NCBI GenBank assembly: GCA_039725955.1
Contig: CP091034.1
Coordinates: 1,984,001-2,048,000, forward strand
Source: Sinorhizobium sp. B11
GTDB lineage: Bacteria > Pseudomonadota > Alphaproteobacteria > Rhizobiales > Rhizobiaceae
DNA: 64,000 nucleotides
Direction: 5' to 3'
Notes under the pieces: model-generated
Seen by the model: only the letters and a program-made list of their open reading frames with translations
Told to the model about the DNA's origin: nothing
The model's database searches: none
Shown: one piece after another, positions 54,012 to 63,250 of the stretch
Position numbering within the stretch: the stretch's first letter is position 1
Layout of the letters: each line of letters opens with the position of its first letter
Translations under genes and position numbers: made by a program

Positions 54012-55183
54012 AGATAATAGGCGATGATGACAAGGGCGAGCCCGAAGGCCGCGACACAGGCCATGACATAAAAGCTGTCGAGGCCGAGCGCGGAATAGAT
54101 GTAGCCTGAGGCGATCGTCATCAGGCCGGAGGCCATGCCGATATAGAAGAAATAGGCGCCCTGGGCCGAGGCTTCCTGCGTCTCCTGCACCGTCGCCACG
54201 ATGCGCCGTTGCACGCCGGTATGCACGAAGGCATAGGTAAAACCGTGCAGGCATTGCAGCATGAAGAAGCCGATGAAGCTCGTTTCCATCGGGAAGAACA
54301 CCCAGCGGCAGATGCTGACGGCGCAGCCGAAGCGGATCAGCGTCCAGGCATTGAAGCGGCGGTTGAGCCGCCGCGACAGGAAGAACACCGTCACCTCGGA
54401 GGCGACGCCGGCGCTCCAGAGCAGGCCGACCGCTGTGCCCGAAAAACCGAGCTGGTGCCAATAGATCGAGGAGAAGGCGTTGAGCAGCGCATGGCTTGCC
54501 TGCTGTATGGAAACGCCGAGCAGCAGAAGCAGCAGATGCGGCTCGCGCAGGCCGCTGCCCGTCGTCGCCGGCAGATTGATCGGCTGGCCGCGCCGCCGTG
54601 TCGGCCCGATGCGCGGACAGAAAACCGCCATGACGATCGTCAGCGTGAAGCCGAAGATCATCACCGGCAACACCATGGCGCCGCCCCATTTGCCGACCAG
54701 TTCGCCGCCGATCAAAGTGGAAACAATGAAGGCAACCGAGCCCCAGACGCGCATGGAGCCATAATCGAGCCCCCAGCGGCGCACCCCCGAGATCACGATC
54801 GATTCGACGACCGGCACATAAGGAGCGAAGGTCGCGCCCTGCAGCGCAAAGACGATCAGCACCGGCCAGAAATTCGTGGTCCAGTAAAGTGCTATGGCGG
54901 TCAGCAGCGAGAGGATGCCCGACCAAAGGAGCACATGCGCCCTCTCCTGCATGCGGTCGGCAAAGACCGCCACGATCGGGGCCACGAGAACGCGCACCAC
55001 CATAGGTACGGCCAGAATCGTGCCGATCTGGTGGTCATTGAACTGGTGGTTTGCAAGCCAGACGGGGAAGAAGGGCAGAACGATACCGTTGACCAGCAGC
55101 GGCGCGCTGTAGCACAGCGCGCTAAGCTGCCGGAAGCGCGGCGGCGCTCCCTCACCCGTCGAGGGATTTTGTGCGGGAATCAT
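53963..55183 (-). CDS. MFS transporter (HcaT / 3-phenylpropionate type)
   Basis: 406 residues, about twelve transmembrane helices. Starts YSAPLLVNGIVLPFFPVWLANHQFNDHQIGTIL, with an unusual motif A; SMRVWGSVAFIVSTLIGGELVG in the fifth helix region resembles the MFS_1-like PPP/HcaT group, often called 3-phenylpropionate or nucleoside-type permeases. The substrate is unknown. Its 3' end overlaps the epimerase gene on the other strand by 49 bases. A muropeptide or dipeptide import role next to the epimerase is conceivable but not shown. Confidence 0.85.
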   Translation of the reverse strand: MIPAQNPSTGEGAPPRFRQLSALCYSAPLLVNGIVLPFFPVWLANHQFNDHQIGTILAVPMVVRVLVAPIVAVFADRMQERAHVLLWSGILSLLTAIALYWTTNFWPVLIVFALQGATFAPYVPVVESIVISGVRRWGLDYGSMRVWGSVAFIVSTLIGGELVGKWGGAMVLPVMIFGFTLTIVMAVFCPRIGPTRRRGQPINLPATTGSGLREPHLLLLLLGVSIQQASHALLNAFSSIYWHQLGFSGTAVGLLWSAGVASEVTVFFLSRRLNRRFNAWTLIRFGCAVSICRWVFFPMETSFIGFFMLQCLHGFTYAFVHTGVQRRIVATVQETQEASAQGAYFFYIGMASGLMTIASGYIYSALGLDSFYVMACVAAFGLALVIIAYYLQPQRLASGGNTREPA

Positions 55184-55337
55184 GATGGACCTGAAGGAAA
55201 CTGACCGTTGCCTAACACATCCAATCCGACACGACTATGGCGAGAAATAGCCCGCCTGTAACGTTTCGGACATAACTCGAAACGATTTAAAAAATAAATT
55301 GGGCCTGTCGCCTGACGGCAACGGCTAAATTCATGAT

Positions 55338-55356
55338 GCACCGGCCAGGCCGGTGC
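55338..55356. other. Short perfect palindrome after LpxH-like gene
   Basis: GCACCGGCC-A-GGCCGGTGC, 17 bases past the stop of the LpxH-like gene on the minus strand. No T-run follows, so it is at best a weak terminator. The rest of the 189-base gap up to 55183 shows nothing else. Confidence 0.45.
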
Positions 55357-55372
55357 GGTACGCACACATTAT

Positions 55373-56239
55373 TCAAGCAGCCTGCGGGGCGAGATCGCCC
55401 TCTTCAAGCAATTCGACAGAGGTCAGGGCCGGCACGTTGCTGGTCAGCGCACGCCAGGTGATGAGTTCGAACCGGCCGTCCTCATGCTCGACGATAGCCG
55501 TGCAGCTTTCGACCCAGTCGCCGGTGTTGATGTAACGGACGCCGTCCATATCCTCGATCACGGCGTGATGGATATGGCCGCAGATGACGCCATCGGCGCC
55601 GCTCTTGCGGGCTTCCTCGGCAACCACACGCTGGAATTCGCCGATGAAGTTGACGGCGTGTTTCACCTGCAGCTTGGCCCAGGCCGAAAACGACCAATAG
55701 GGCATGCCGAGGCGGCGGCGCACGGCAGCCAGCACGATATTGATGCGGATCGCCATGTCATAGGCCCAATCGCCGAGATAGGCGAGCAGCCGGGCATTGC
55801 GCACGACCACGTCGAATTCATCGCCGTGCAGGATCAGATACTTCTTGCCGTCGGCGCCGTCGTGGATGATGCGGTCGACGACTTCGATGCCGCCGAAATG
55901 CGTGCCCGGAAAGGCGCGCAGGAATTCGTCGTGATTGCCGGGAATATAGACGACGCGCGTACCCTTGCGTGCCTTGCGCAAGAGTTTCTGGACGACGTCA
56001 TTGCAGACCTGCGGCCAGTACCAGCTGCGCTTCAGGCGCCAGCCGTCGATGATATCGCCAACGAGGTAGATCGTCTCTGCCTCATGGTATTTCAGAAAAT
56101 CCAGCAGGAAATCCGCCTTGGCGGCCTTCGAGCCGAGATGCACATCGGAAATGAAGAGGGTGCGGAAGCGCCGGGGTTCCATCATGTCTGTCACAAGCCT
56201 TTCCGCTCGTGTCCCATCGTTCTTCGTCTGGTCTTCCAA
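55373..56239 (-). CDS. UDP-2,3-diacylglucosamine pyrophosphatase-like metallophosphoesterase (LpxH-like)
   Basis: 288 residues. All calcineurin-fold metal motifs are present: ISDVHLG, YLVGDIIDGW, YIPGNHDE, LILHGDEFD and CGHIHHA. RSWYWPQVCNDVVQKLLRKARKG and the cap region fit the LpxH/YbbF-type phosphoesterases that release lipid X from UDP-diacylglucosamine in lipid A synthesis. Many alphaproteobacteria use LpxI instead for lipid A, so this long homologue may act on another substrate. A second in-frame ATG (MMEPRRF, residues 19-20) is an alternative start. Confidence 0.82.
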   Translation of the reverse strand: MEDQTKNDGTRAERLVTDMMEPRRFRTLFISDVHLGSKAAKADFLLDFLKYHEAETIYLVGDIIDGWRLKRSWYWPQVCNDVVQKLLRKARKGTRVVYIPGNHDEFLRAFPGTHFGGIEVVDRIIHDGADGKKYLILHGDEFDVVVRNARLLAYLGDWAYDMAIRINIVLAAVRRRLGMPYWSFSAWAKLQVKHAVNFIGEFQRVVAEEARKSGADGVICGHIHHAVIEDMDGVRYINTGDWVESCTAIVEHEDGRFELITWRALTSNVPALTSVELLEEGDLAPQAA

Positions 56240-56478
56240 AATCAGACTCGTGTATCAGGAAGATGACAAACCGCAGGAAAGCCCTGCAAAGCCGCTCAAT
56301 CCACCGATAAGGGCCCTTCCTGGTCGGAGTGCCGCAGCTGACCGGGAAAACTCCGATGTCAGCTCCCCGTTACCATCAGATCAAAAAGTTCCGCTGCGCT
56401 TATTTCCGTACTGTTCCCACGGGTCGATTGATGTATGGAGGAAGCTTCAAAAGACTTCGAACAACGCTGGAGGCGGCG

Positions 56479-58791
56479 ATGGATCACCAGGAAAAATCCA
56501 AATCGGAAAAGAATTTGACGGGCGGCAGCCTCGACGAGCAGGCGCTTTTCTTCCACCGCTATCCGCGCCCCGGCAAGCTCGAAATCCAGGCGACCAAGCC
56601 GCTCGGCAACCAGCGCGACCTGGCGCTTGCCTATTCTCCCGGTGTCGCCGCTCCCTGCCTCGCCATCCGTGACAATCCGGAGCAGGCGGCCGATTATACG
56701 TCCCGCGCCAATCTCGTCGCCGTCATCTCCAACGGCACCGCCGTGCTCGGCCTCGGCAATATCGGCCCGCTTGCCTCCAAGCCGGTCATGGAAGGCAAGG
56801 CCGTCCTCTTCAAGAAGTTCGCCGGCATCGACGTCTTCGATATCGAAGTGGACGCGGCAGATGTCGACCAGATGGTTTCCACCGTCGCCTCGCTGGAGCC
56901 GACCTTCGGCGGCATCAACCTCGAGGACATCAAGGCGCCGGAATGCTTCCGCATCGAGAAGCAGCTGCGCGAGAAGATGAAGATCCCGGTCTTCCACGAC
57001 GACCAGCATGGCACCGCGATCATTGTTGCCGCCGCCATCCTCAACGGCCTCGAACTCGCCGGCAAGAAGATCGATGAGGTGAAGATCGTCGCCTCCGGCG
57101 CCGGTGCCGCCGCCCTTGCCTGTCTGAACCTGCTGGTGACGCTCGGCGCCAGACGCGAAAACATCTGGGTCCACGATCTCGAAGGCCTCGTCTATGAAGG
57201 CCGCGTCGAGCTGATGGACGAGTGGAAGGCGATCTACGCCCAGAAGAGCGACACGCGCACGCTTGCCGAAAATATCGGCGGCGCCGACGTTTTCCTCGGC
57301 CTGTCAGCCGCTGGCGTGCTGAAGCCGGAACTCCTGGCGCAGATGGCCGAAAAGCCGCTCATCATGGCGCTTGCCAATCCGACGCCAGAGATCATGCCGG
57401 ATCTTGCCCGCGCCGCCCGCCCCGATGCGATGATCTGCACCGGCCGCTCCGACTTTCCGAACCAGGTCAATAACGTTCTCTGCTTCCCCTATATTTTCAG
57501 GGGTGCTCTGGACTGTGGCGCCGAGACGATCAACGAGGAAATGAAGATGGCGGCAGTGCGCGCCATCGCGGCCCTCGCCCGCGAGGAGCCATCGGACGTT
57601 GCGGCCCGCGCCTATTCCGGCGAAACCCCGGTCTTCGGGCCCGACTACCTCATCCCCTCGCCCTTCGATCCGCGCCTGATCCTGCGCATCGCGCCTGCCG
57701 TTGCCAAGGCTGCGGCCGAAAGCGGCGTAGCGCGCCGCCCGATCACGGATTTCGACGCCTATCTCGACCAGCTGAACCGCTTCGTCTTCCGCTCCGGCTT
57801 CGTCATGAAGCCGATCTTCACGGCGGCCAAGGTGGCGGAGCGCAAGCGCGTCATCTTCTCCGAAGGCGAAGACGAACGCGTGCTGCGCGCGGCCCAGGTG
57901 CTGCTTGAAGAAGGCATCGCCGAACCGATCATCATCGGCCGTCCTCAAGTCATCGAAACGCGCCTGAAGCGTTACGGCCTGCGCATTCGCCCGCTGCAGG
58001 ATTTCGATGTCATCAACCCCGAGGACGATCCGCGCTTCCGCGAATATGTCGATCTTTATCTGCAGCTCGTCGGGCGCCGCGGCGTCATCCCGGAAGCGGC
58101 CCGTACCATCGTGCGCACCAACACGACCGTCATCGGTGCCTTGGCGCTGAAGCGTGGCGAAGCCGATGCGCTGATCTGCGGCCTTGAAGGCCGTTATGAG
58201 AAGCATCTGCGTGACGTGCGCCAGATCATCGGCAAACGCCCGAACGTGCGCGATTTCTCCGCGCTCAGCCTGTTGATCTCGCAGCGCGGCGCGACCTTCT
58301 TCACAGACACCTATGTGACCTTCAACCCGACGGCTGAAGAAATCGCCGAGGCGGCGGTTCTGGCCGCCGAGGAAATCAAGCGCTTCGGCATTACGCCGCG
58401 TGCTGCCCTGGTCTCGCATTCGAACTTCGGCTCGCGCGAGTCTGAAAGCGCAAGCAAGATGCGCAACGCCTTGCAGCTGGTTCGCGAGGCGGCACCGGAT
58501 CTCGAAGTCGACGGCGAAATGCATGGCGAAAGCGCGATCTCCGAGGAGCTGCGGCGCCGGGTCATGCCGCATACTACGCTGCATGGCGAAGCCAACCTGC
58601 TGGTCTTCCCGAACCTCGATGCGGCCAATATCACCCTCGGTGTCGTCAAATCGATGACCGACGGCCTGCATGTTGGCCCGATCCTGCTCGGCACGGCGAT
58701 GCCGGCCCATATCCTGGCGCCGTCGGTCACCTCTCGCGGTGTGGTCAATATGGCAGCGCTTGCTGTCGTCGAGGCATCGCAGCCGGCGTAA
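56479..58791 (+). CDS. maeB: NAD(P)-dependent malic enzyme with phosphotransacetylase-like C-terminal domain
   Basis: 770 residues. N-terminal malic domain (about 20-160; LALAYSPGVAAPCLAI, FHDDQHGTAIIVAAAI with metal and substrate residues), NAD-binding domain (about 160-430; ASGAGAAALACLNLL), then a PTA-like domain (about 440-770; VIFSEGEDERVLRAAQVL) that regulates rather than catalyses. It decarboxylates malate to pyruvate. The 770-residue length and DEQALFFHRYPRPGKLEIQ start resemble the NAD-preferring rhizobial Dme, which is needed for symbiotic nitrogen fixation on dicarboxylates, more than Tme; cofactor choice cannot be proven here. GGAGG is five bases ahead of the ATG; the open frame extends upstream. 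Confidence 0.92.
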   Translation: MDHQEKSKSEKNLTGGSLDEQALFFHRYPRPGKLEIQATKPLGNQRDLALAYSPGVAAPCLAIRDNPEQAADYTSRANLVAVISNGTAVLGLGNIGPLASKPVMEGKAVLFKKFAGIDVFDIEVDAADVDQMVSTVASLEPTFGGINLEDIKAPECFRIEKQLREKMKIPVFHDDQHGTAIIVAAAILNGLELAGKKIDEVKIVASGAGAAALACLNLLVTLGARRENIWVHDLEGLVYEGRVELMDEWKAIYAQKSDTRTLAENIGGADVFLGLSAAGVLKPELLAQMAEKPLIMALANPTPEIMPDLARAARPDAMICTGRSDFPNQVNNVLCFPYIFRGALDCGAETINEEMKMAAVRAIAALAREEPSDVAARAYSGETPVFGPDYLIPSPFDPRLILRIAPAVAKAAAESGVARRPITDFDAYLDQLNRFVFRSGFVMKPIFTAAKVAERKRVIFSEGEDERVLRAAQVLLEEGIAEPIIIGRPQVIETRLKRYGLRIRPLQDFDVINPEDDPRFREYVDLYLQLVGRRGVIPEAARTIVRTNTTVIGALALKRGEADALICGLEGRYEKHLRDVRQIIGKRPNVRDFSALSLLISQRGATFFTDTYVTFNPTAEEIAEAAVLAAEEIKRFGITPRAALVSHSNFGSRESESASKMRNALQLVREAAPDLEVDGEMHGESAISEELRRRVMPHTTLHGEANLLVFPNLDAANITLGVVKSMTDGLHVGPILLGTAMPAHILAPSVTSRGVVNMAALAVVEASQPA

Positions 58792-58799
58792 CTTGCGCT

Positions 58800-58825
58800 G
58801 CGGCCGTCTGTGAAACGACGGCCGC
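58800..58825. other. Hairpin between convergent malic enzyme and rnhA
   Basis: GCGGCCGTC, loop TGTGAAAC, GACGGCCGC. Nine perfect base pairs directly after the malic enzyme stop, without a T-run. It may act as a weak terminator or mRNA end-protecting hairpin. Confidence 0.5.
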
Positions 58826-58839
58826 TGACATCAGGCACA

Positions 58840-59373
58840 TCAGGCACGCCGTATCGAGCGGCGTCCCTGATCCGACAGTTCATCCGCGCGTTCGTTGCCT
58901 TCAATGCCGGAATGACCCTTGCACCAGACAATTGTTATCGATGGATTCCGGGATAGCTCGATGTCGAGCGCTTTCCAGAGCTTGGCATCCGATATCGCTC
59001 TGTTTCTGGCCCTGCCGTTCGGATTGCTTTTCTTCCAGCTATTGTTCCTCCAGATGGGGCGCCAGCTGTTGCAGCCTTCGACGGTGTAGACGGAATCGGA
59101 CCAGATGATCGCGGCTTCGCCGGGTACCGCGCGGCTGACCCAGATTGTCGCCTCAAGCAACGCGGTCAGTTCCATCGTGTTGTTGGCGCCATTCTCCACG
59201 CCCCCGAAACCGGTGCCTATTTCCACCCCATCGCGATAGGCGATGAAGGCCCACCCGCCGTGCCCCGAGCGAGGCTCAAAACAACCGTCCACGAAGAGGT
59301 GCAGGCCGTGCCCGGTTTCCGGTATTCCTGCTGTCGCCTCGGTGAGGTGAGTTTCGTCGGAAATGCCTGTCAT
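58840..59373 (-). CDS. rnhA: Ribonuclease HI
   Basis: 177 residues. The four carboxylates of the DEDD site are seen: LFVDGCFEPRSGHGGW (Asp), NTMELTALLEA (Glu), IIWSDSVYTVEGCNSW (Asp) and GIEGNERADELSDQG (Asp), plus the His in WCKGHSG. It degrades RNA in RNA:DNA hybrids. About 20 extra residues precede the first strand compared with E. coli RNase HI (155 residues). The rhizobial SRNPSITIVWCKGHSGI block fits the bacterial group. Confidence 0.93.
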   Translation of the reverse strand: MTGISDETHLTEATAGIPETGHGLHLFVDGCFEPRSGHGGWAFIAYRDGVEIGTGFGGVENGANNTMELTALLEATIWVSRAVPGEAAIIWSDSVYTVEGCNSWRPIWRNNSWKKSNPNGRARNRAISDAKLWKALDIELSRNPSITIVWCKGHSGIEGNERADELSDQGRRSIRRA

Positions 59374-59425
59374 ATCAGCTGTCTAGAGATCAATAGACTC
59401 CCCGCGTGATTGCAGGAGCGAAGGT

Positions 59426-59470
59426 ATGCAAGCATTAGGCTTGCTGGATAAGATTGCAAAAATGCGCTAG
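59426..59470 (+). CDS. Possible 14-residue peptide ORF
   Basis: ATG at 59426 to TAG at 59470 encodes MQALGLLDKIAKMR. AGGAG lies eight bases upstream, a better site than that of the next gene. It sits in the gap between rnhA and the DUF2865 gene. It could be a leader peptide or chance; there is no other support. Confidence 0.25.
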   Translation: MQALGLLDKIAKMR

Positions 59471-59571
59471 GAATTACTGCGAGCTTATTAAGGGAAATAC
59501 GTTAAGACAAAGCGCGGTGGATTGAAGCCGCAATTCACCGATAGATGCTTTTCTCATTCCGGGACGACGTC

Positions 59572-60654
59572 GTGAAGCGCCGAAACCTGTATCTTGTTTT
59601 CTTTCTGGCATTCGCGGTTCCGGCAGCAGCTGAGACCAACGCGATCTGCGAAGATCTGCGCGGACGCCTGGCCGATCTGCCGCAAACTTTCGGCAATAAT
59701 GGTCCCGAGATGCGCCAATATGCAGGCGCGCTTGCCGAACAGAATCTGGAACTGCGCAAGGTGCGCGGCGATCTGCGCCGATATGGCTGCACCTCCGGCA
59801 GCATGGTCGTCCTCGGCGGTGAGAATGCGGGATTTTGCGAGGAGCTCGAGCAGGCGCAAGCAAAGATGGTCGACAATATCCGCTATCTGCAGGACCGCCG
59901 TAGCGAATTGCGCCAGTCCGGCGCCGATCCGGCCCGCGAAGGCCTGATGGCGGCCCTCGAAGACAATGGCTGCAACAGCGACAGCTTTACAGAATCCGCG
60001 CAAGGTGACGCTTATGCACCCGCTCCTTCCATCGAGGAGCAGGCAATGCGCGGCGATACCTTCATTCCACTCGGCGGCGGTGAGCGTTACGGCCTGCCGC
60101 GGGCCGAAATGCTTTCGCCCGTCAGCACCATCTGCGTGCGCACCTGCGATGGCGGCTTCTTCCCGATCAGCAACAATACCACTTCGGTCGATTTCGGCCG
60201 CGATGCCGCAACGTGCTCGAAAATGTGCCCCGGTGTGGAGACGGAACTCTATTACCGGGATATTTCCAGCACCGAAGCCTCGAACATGATCTCGACGGCG
60301 ACAGGCGCGCCCTATGGCGCGATGAAGAACGCGTTCGCCTACAAGACCCGCGCGCCTGGCGAAAAATCCGCCTGCTCGTGCAATCTCAGTGCCTATTACG
60401 AGGAAATGCGCAAGAGCCAGACGGCCTCTGCTCCGGCGCCTGAGCCGAAAAGCTCCATCACCACGATCCACACCGAAGCCCCGAAAGCGGCGAGCGCCCC
60501 GCCTGCCCCGCAGGCGCAAGTACCGGATCGTCCCTATAATCCCGCGAGCAACAAGGTGCGCCAGGTCGGCCCGCAATTCCTCGCCGGCGATCAGGGCAAG
60601 ATCGATCTCGCCAATCCCGCGGCATCGGGCCCGCAGCCCCAACAGCAGCAATAA
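59572..60654 (+). CDS. DUF2865 secreted protein
   Basis: 360 residues from GTG 59572. Signal peptide (KRRNLYLVFFLAFAVPAAA). Then a cysteine-containing helical part (CEDLRGRLADLPQTFGNN; about 25-130) and the DUF2865 core TICVRTCDGGFFPISNNTT...DAATCSKMCPGVETELYYR (about 195-250). The C-terminal 80 residues are rich in Pro, Ala and Gln and are likely disordered. The family is specific to Rhizobiales; function unknown, envelope location likely. An ATG at 59545 would put eight polar residues ahead of the signal peptide and has no ribosome site. Confidence 0.82.
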   Translation: MKRRNLYLVFFLAFAVPAAAETNAICEDLRGRLADLPQTFGNNGPEMRQYAGALAEQNLELRKVRGDLRRYGCTSGSMVVLGGENAGFCEELEQAQAKMVDNIRYLQDRRSELRQSGADPAREGLMAALEDNGCNSDSFTESAQGDAYAPAPSIEEQAMRGDTFIPLGGGERYGLPRAEMLSPVSTICVRTCDGGFFPISNNTTSVDFGRDAATCSKMCPGVETELYYRDISSTEASNMISTATGAPYGAMKNAFAYKTRAPGEKSACSCNLSAYYEEMRKSQTASAPAPEPKSSITTIHTEAPKAASAPPAPQAQVPDRPYNPASNKVRQVGPQFLAGDQGKIDLANPAASGPQPQQQQ

Positions 60655-60685
60655 TCACGATCTCGGTGCAATAGAAACCGCGCTA

Positions 60686-61534
60686 TCAGCTGGACACGCG
60701 ATGCTCTCTGAAGGCGGCTGCCAGCGTGCGTAGTGCCGCGCGCGATTTGGCGTCCGTCAGCGTCGAATGCAGCACGATCTCCGAAGACGGCAATGGCGGC
60801 AGGCCGAAACGCTCGCTGACTTCGACAGTGCCGACGGGGGCCAGGCGATAGGAGAAGGTTGAAACGGCAAGCCCGGCCGAAACGGCTGCGGTCACAGCCG
60901 AAGAGCCGCCGCCGAGGAACACTTCGGTCCAGGGAATGCCCGCCACATCGAGCGCGCGGGTGCAGACAGCCCGCACTCCGCATGTCGGCGAGAGTGCTGC
61001 AAGACGCAACGGCTCGCCGCGGCGATACTCGAATTGCGGCGTGGCGAACCAGCCGAAATGCTCAGGCCCCAGAACCTCGCCGTCGCGCCGGTCTTCGTCC
61101 CGGCGGATGATCGCCGCATCCAGTTCGCCGCGATCGAAGGCTGCAAGCAGGGTGCAGGAATTATCGATCCGCACTTCGATCGTCAGACCCGGATCATGGG
61201 CGTTGAGGCGCGCAAGCAGTGTCGGAACCTCAGGCCCTGCTACATGCGCGGCAATGCCGATCGTGAAATGGCGGCGCGACGAAGAGAGCGCCGCAACGGC
61301 CCTGTCGTGGGCTTCGAGGAATTCCCGTGCGGCCTGTAGAAACACTGCCCCCTGCGCCGAAAGCCGCACCAGCCGTGGCGTGCGTTCGATCAGCCGGTGG
61401 CCGAGCCGCTCCTCCAGCCGCTTCAGTTTGACACTGATCGCTCCTTGCGTGCTGCCGAGTTCGTTGGCGGCGCGGGTGAAACTCTTGTTGTCGGCGATCG
61501 CCACGAAGGCCTGAACGGAATCGACATCGAGCAT
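60686..61534 (-). CDS. LysR-family transcriptional regulator
   Basis: 282 residues. N-terminal HTH (VQAFVAIADNKSFTRAANELGSTQGAISVKLKRLEERLGHRLIERT, about 6-52), then the two-lobed effector domain. It is divergent from an MFS exporter gene, with about 140 bases between, a typical regulator-target pair. ATG 61534 chosen; a TTG at 61546 is in frame. The effector is unknown. Confidence 0.92.
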   Translation of the reverse strand: MLDVDSVQAFVAIADNKSFTRAANELGSTQGAISVKLKRLEERLGHRLIERTPRLVRLSAQGAVFLQAAREFLEAHDRAVAALSSSRRHFTIGIAAHVAGPEVPTLLARLNAHDPGLTIEVRIDNSCTLLAAFDRGELDAAIIRRDEDRRDGEVLGPEHFGWFATPQFEYRRGEPLRLAALSPTCGVRAVCTRALDVAGIPWTEVFLGGGSSAVTAAVSAGLAVSTFSYRLAPVGTVEVSERFGLPPLPSSEIVLHSTLTDAKSRAALRTLAAAFREHRVSS

Positions 61535-61674
61535 GGTTGAAACCAATCATTCGAATTTGTTGTGTCTGAAATATGTAATCATCCAATTCTGTAATGATCA
61601 AGTCCCGCCTATGCTGACGCAAATGGACCACAGCGGATGTCACGTTGTGCGCCTCAACGTCGAAAGGCCAAAAC

Positions 61675-63219
61675 ATGCCCCCTGATTCCCATTCATCCCC
61701 TCGTGCGCGGGGCATCATTGCCCTGCTGGCTGCCTGTCTCTCCTCGCTGATGTTCGGCCTCGAAATATCGAGCGTGCCGGCAATCCTGCCCACTTTGGAA
61801 AAAGTGCTTCACGCCGATTTCAGTGCCCTGCAATGGATCATGAACGCCTATACGATCGCCGTTACGACGGTGCTGATGGCCGCAGGCACATTGGCCGACC
61901 GCTACGGCCGCAAGCGCGTCTTCCTGATCGGCATTGCCGTCTTCGGCCTCACCTCGCTGATTGCCGGACTCGCGCAGGATGTCTCACTGCTGATCGTTGC
62001 TCGTTTTCTGCAGGGAATGAGCGGCGGCTTCATGCTGATCTGCCAGGTAGCCGTGCTCTCCCATCAATTTCGCGAGGGCCGCGCCCGCAGCATCGCCTTC
62101 GGCTGGTGGGGCATCATTTTTGGCATCGGCCTGGGCTTTGGCCCGATCGTCGGCGTCGGCATCGTGGCGGTGGCCGGCTGGCAATGGGTATTCCTCATCC
62201 ATGCCGTGCTGGCGGCCGTGACAATCGCTCTCGCGCTGACGGGAATTCAGGAATCGCGTGATCCCGCGGCCGGACGGCTCGATATCGCCGGCATCGCCAC
62301 CCTTTCGCTGGCGGTCTTCTGCCTTGCCTTCTTCATCACCCAGGGGCCTGCTCTCGGTTTTGCGAGCCCGGCTGCGCTTGGCATTATAGGACTTGGCGCC
62401 GCAAGCCTCGTCGCCTTCGTCGTTGCCGAAAAGCTGAACCCGCGACCGATGTTCGATGCCTCGGTGTTCCGCATCCGCACCTTCTCGGGCGCCATTGTCG
62501 GTTCGGCCGCCATGAACATCAGCTTCTGGCCTTTCATGATCTATTTGCCGATCTGGTATGAAGCCGGCCTCGGTTACGGCAGTGTGGCCGCCGGCATCGC
62601 CTTGCTGGCCTATACGCTGCCGACGCTGGTCGTGCCGCCGCTTGCCGAGCGGCTTATGCTGCGCTATCGGCCGGGCATCATCATTCCCGGCGGCCTTTTC
62701 ACGATCGGGCTGGGCTTCCTGCTGATGAAGTCAGGCAGTGCCGCCGCTGCGCCAAGCTGGCTGACGATGCTGCCCGGCGCGCTGCTTGCCGGCATCGGGC
62801 TTGGCTTCACCAATACCCCGGTCACCAACACGACAACCGGTGCGGTATCCAGCGACCGCGCCGGCATGGCCTCCGGCATCGACATGAGCGCCCGGATGAT
62901 CTCGCTCGCGATCAACATCGCGGTCATGGGCTTCATCCTGTTCAGCGGCGTGCTCTCCCATCTGAAGAACGTCTTGCCGAACTCGATGGATGCCGGCGAC
63001 CTGCGCCTGCTTGCCGAACGGATCTCCGCCGGCAGCATCGCCGCCCTGCCTGATATTCCGGCCGAGACGGTCCATGATGCGCTGGTCGCAGGCTTCGGCG
63101 GTGTCATGCTCTATGGAGCGATCGGCGTCTGGCTTCTCGCTGCTGCGAGCTTCCTCACCTTTGGCCATTGGAGGACACCGGCCTGCGCCAAGGATTGCAG
63201 CACCCAGCCGGCCGAGTGA
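61675..63219 (+). CDS. DHA2-type MFS efflux transporter (14 helices)
   Basis: 514 residues. Motif A GTLADRYGRKRVFLIG in the loop after helix 2, and motif C-type GWWGIIFGIGLGFGPIVGVGIVA in helix 5; about fourteen helices, so the DHA2 (QacA/EmrB-like) drug:H+ antiporter family. No membrane-fusion partner is adjacent, so it works alone. AAAGG is seven bases before ATG 61675; the frame remains open to a GTG at 61645. Control by the divergent LysR protein is likely. Confidence 0.92.
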   Translation: MPPDSHSSPRARGIIALLAACLSSLMFGLEISSVPAILPTLEKVLHADFSALQWIMNAYTIAVTTVLMAAGTLADRYGRKRVFLIGIAVFGLTSLIAGLAQDVSLLIVARFLQGMSGGFMLICQVAVLSHQFREGRARSIAFGWWGIIFGIGLGFGPIVGVGIVAVAGWQWVFLIHAVLAAVTIALALTGIQESRDPAAGRLDIAGIATLSLAVFCLAFFITQGPALGFASPAALGIIGLGAASLVAFVVAEKLNPRPMFDASVFRIRTFSGAIVGSAAMNISFWPFMIYLPIWYEAGLGYGSVAAGIALLAYTLPTLVVPPLAERLMLRYRPGIIIPGGLFTIGLGFLLMKSGSAAAAPSWLTMLPGALLAGIGLGFTNTPVTNTTTGAVSSDRAGMASGIDMSARMISLAINIAVMGFILFSGVLSHLKNVLPNSMDAGDLRLLAERISAGSIAALPDIPAETVHDALVAGFGGVMLYGAIGVWLLAAASFLTFGHWRTPACAKDCSTQPAE

Positions 63220-63226
63220 AGCACCC

Positions 63227-63250
63227 CCGCGCCGGCTCAGACCGGCGCGG
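63227..63250. terminator. GC hairpin between convergent MFS gene and bluB
   Basis: CCGCGCCGG, loop CTCAGA, CCGGCGCGG. It includes the bluB stop codon region and lies eight bases after the MFS stop. No T-run. Confidence 0.5.

Noticed and set aside
57304..58710. 468-codon open frame opposite the malic enzyme gene
   Set aside because: Antisense shadow of a well-conserved enzyme; no start signal or motif.
59444..59500. TTAA pairs upstream of the DUF2865 gene as a CtrA box
   Set aside because: The two TTAA words are ten bases apart rather than seven.
60686..61675. LysR T-N11-A operator in the LysR/MFS gap
   Set aside because: Several loose matches exist in this AT-rich gap and none stands out by dyad symmetry, so no site is annotated.
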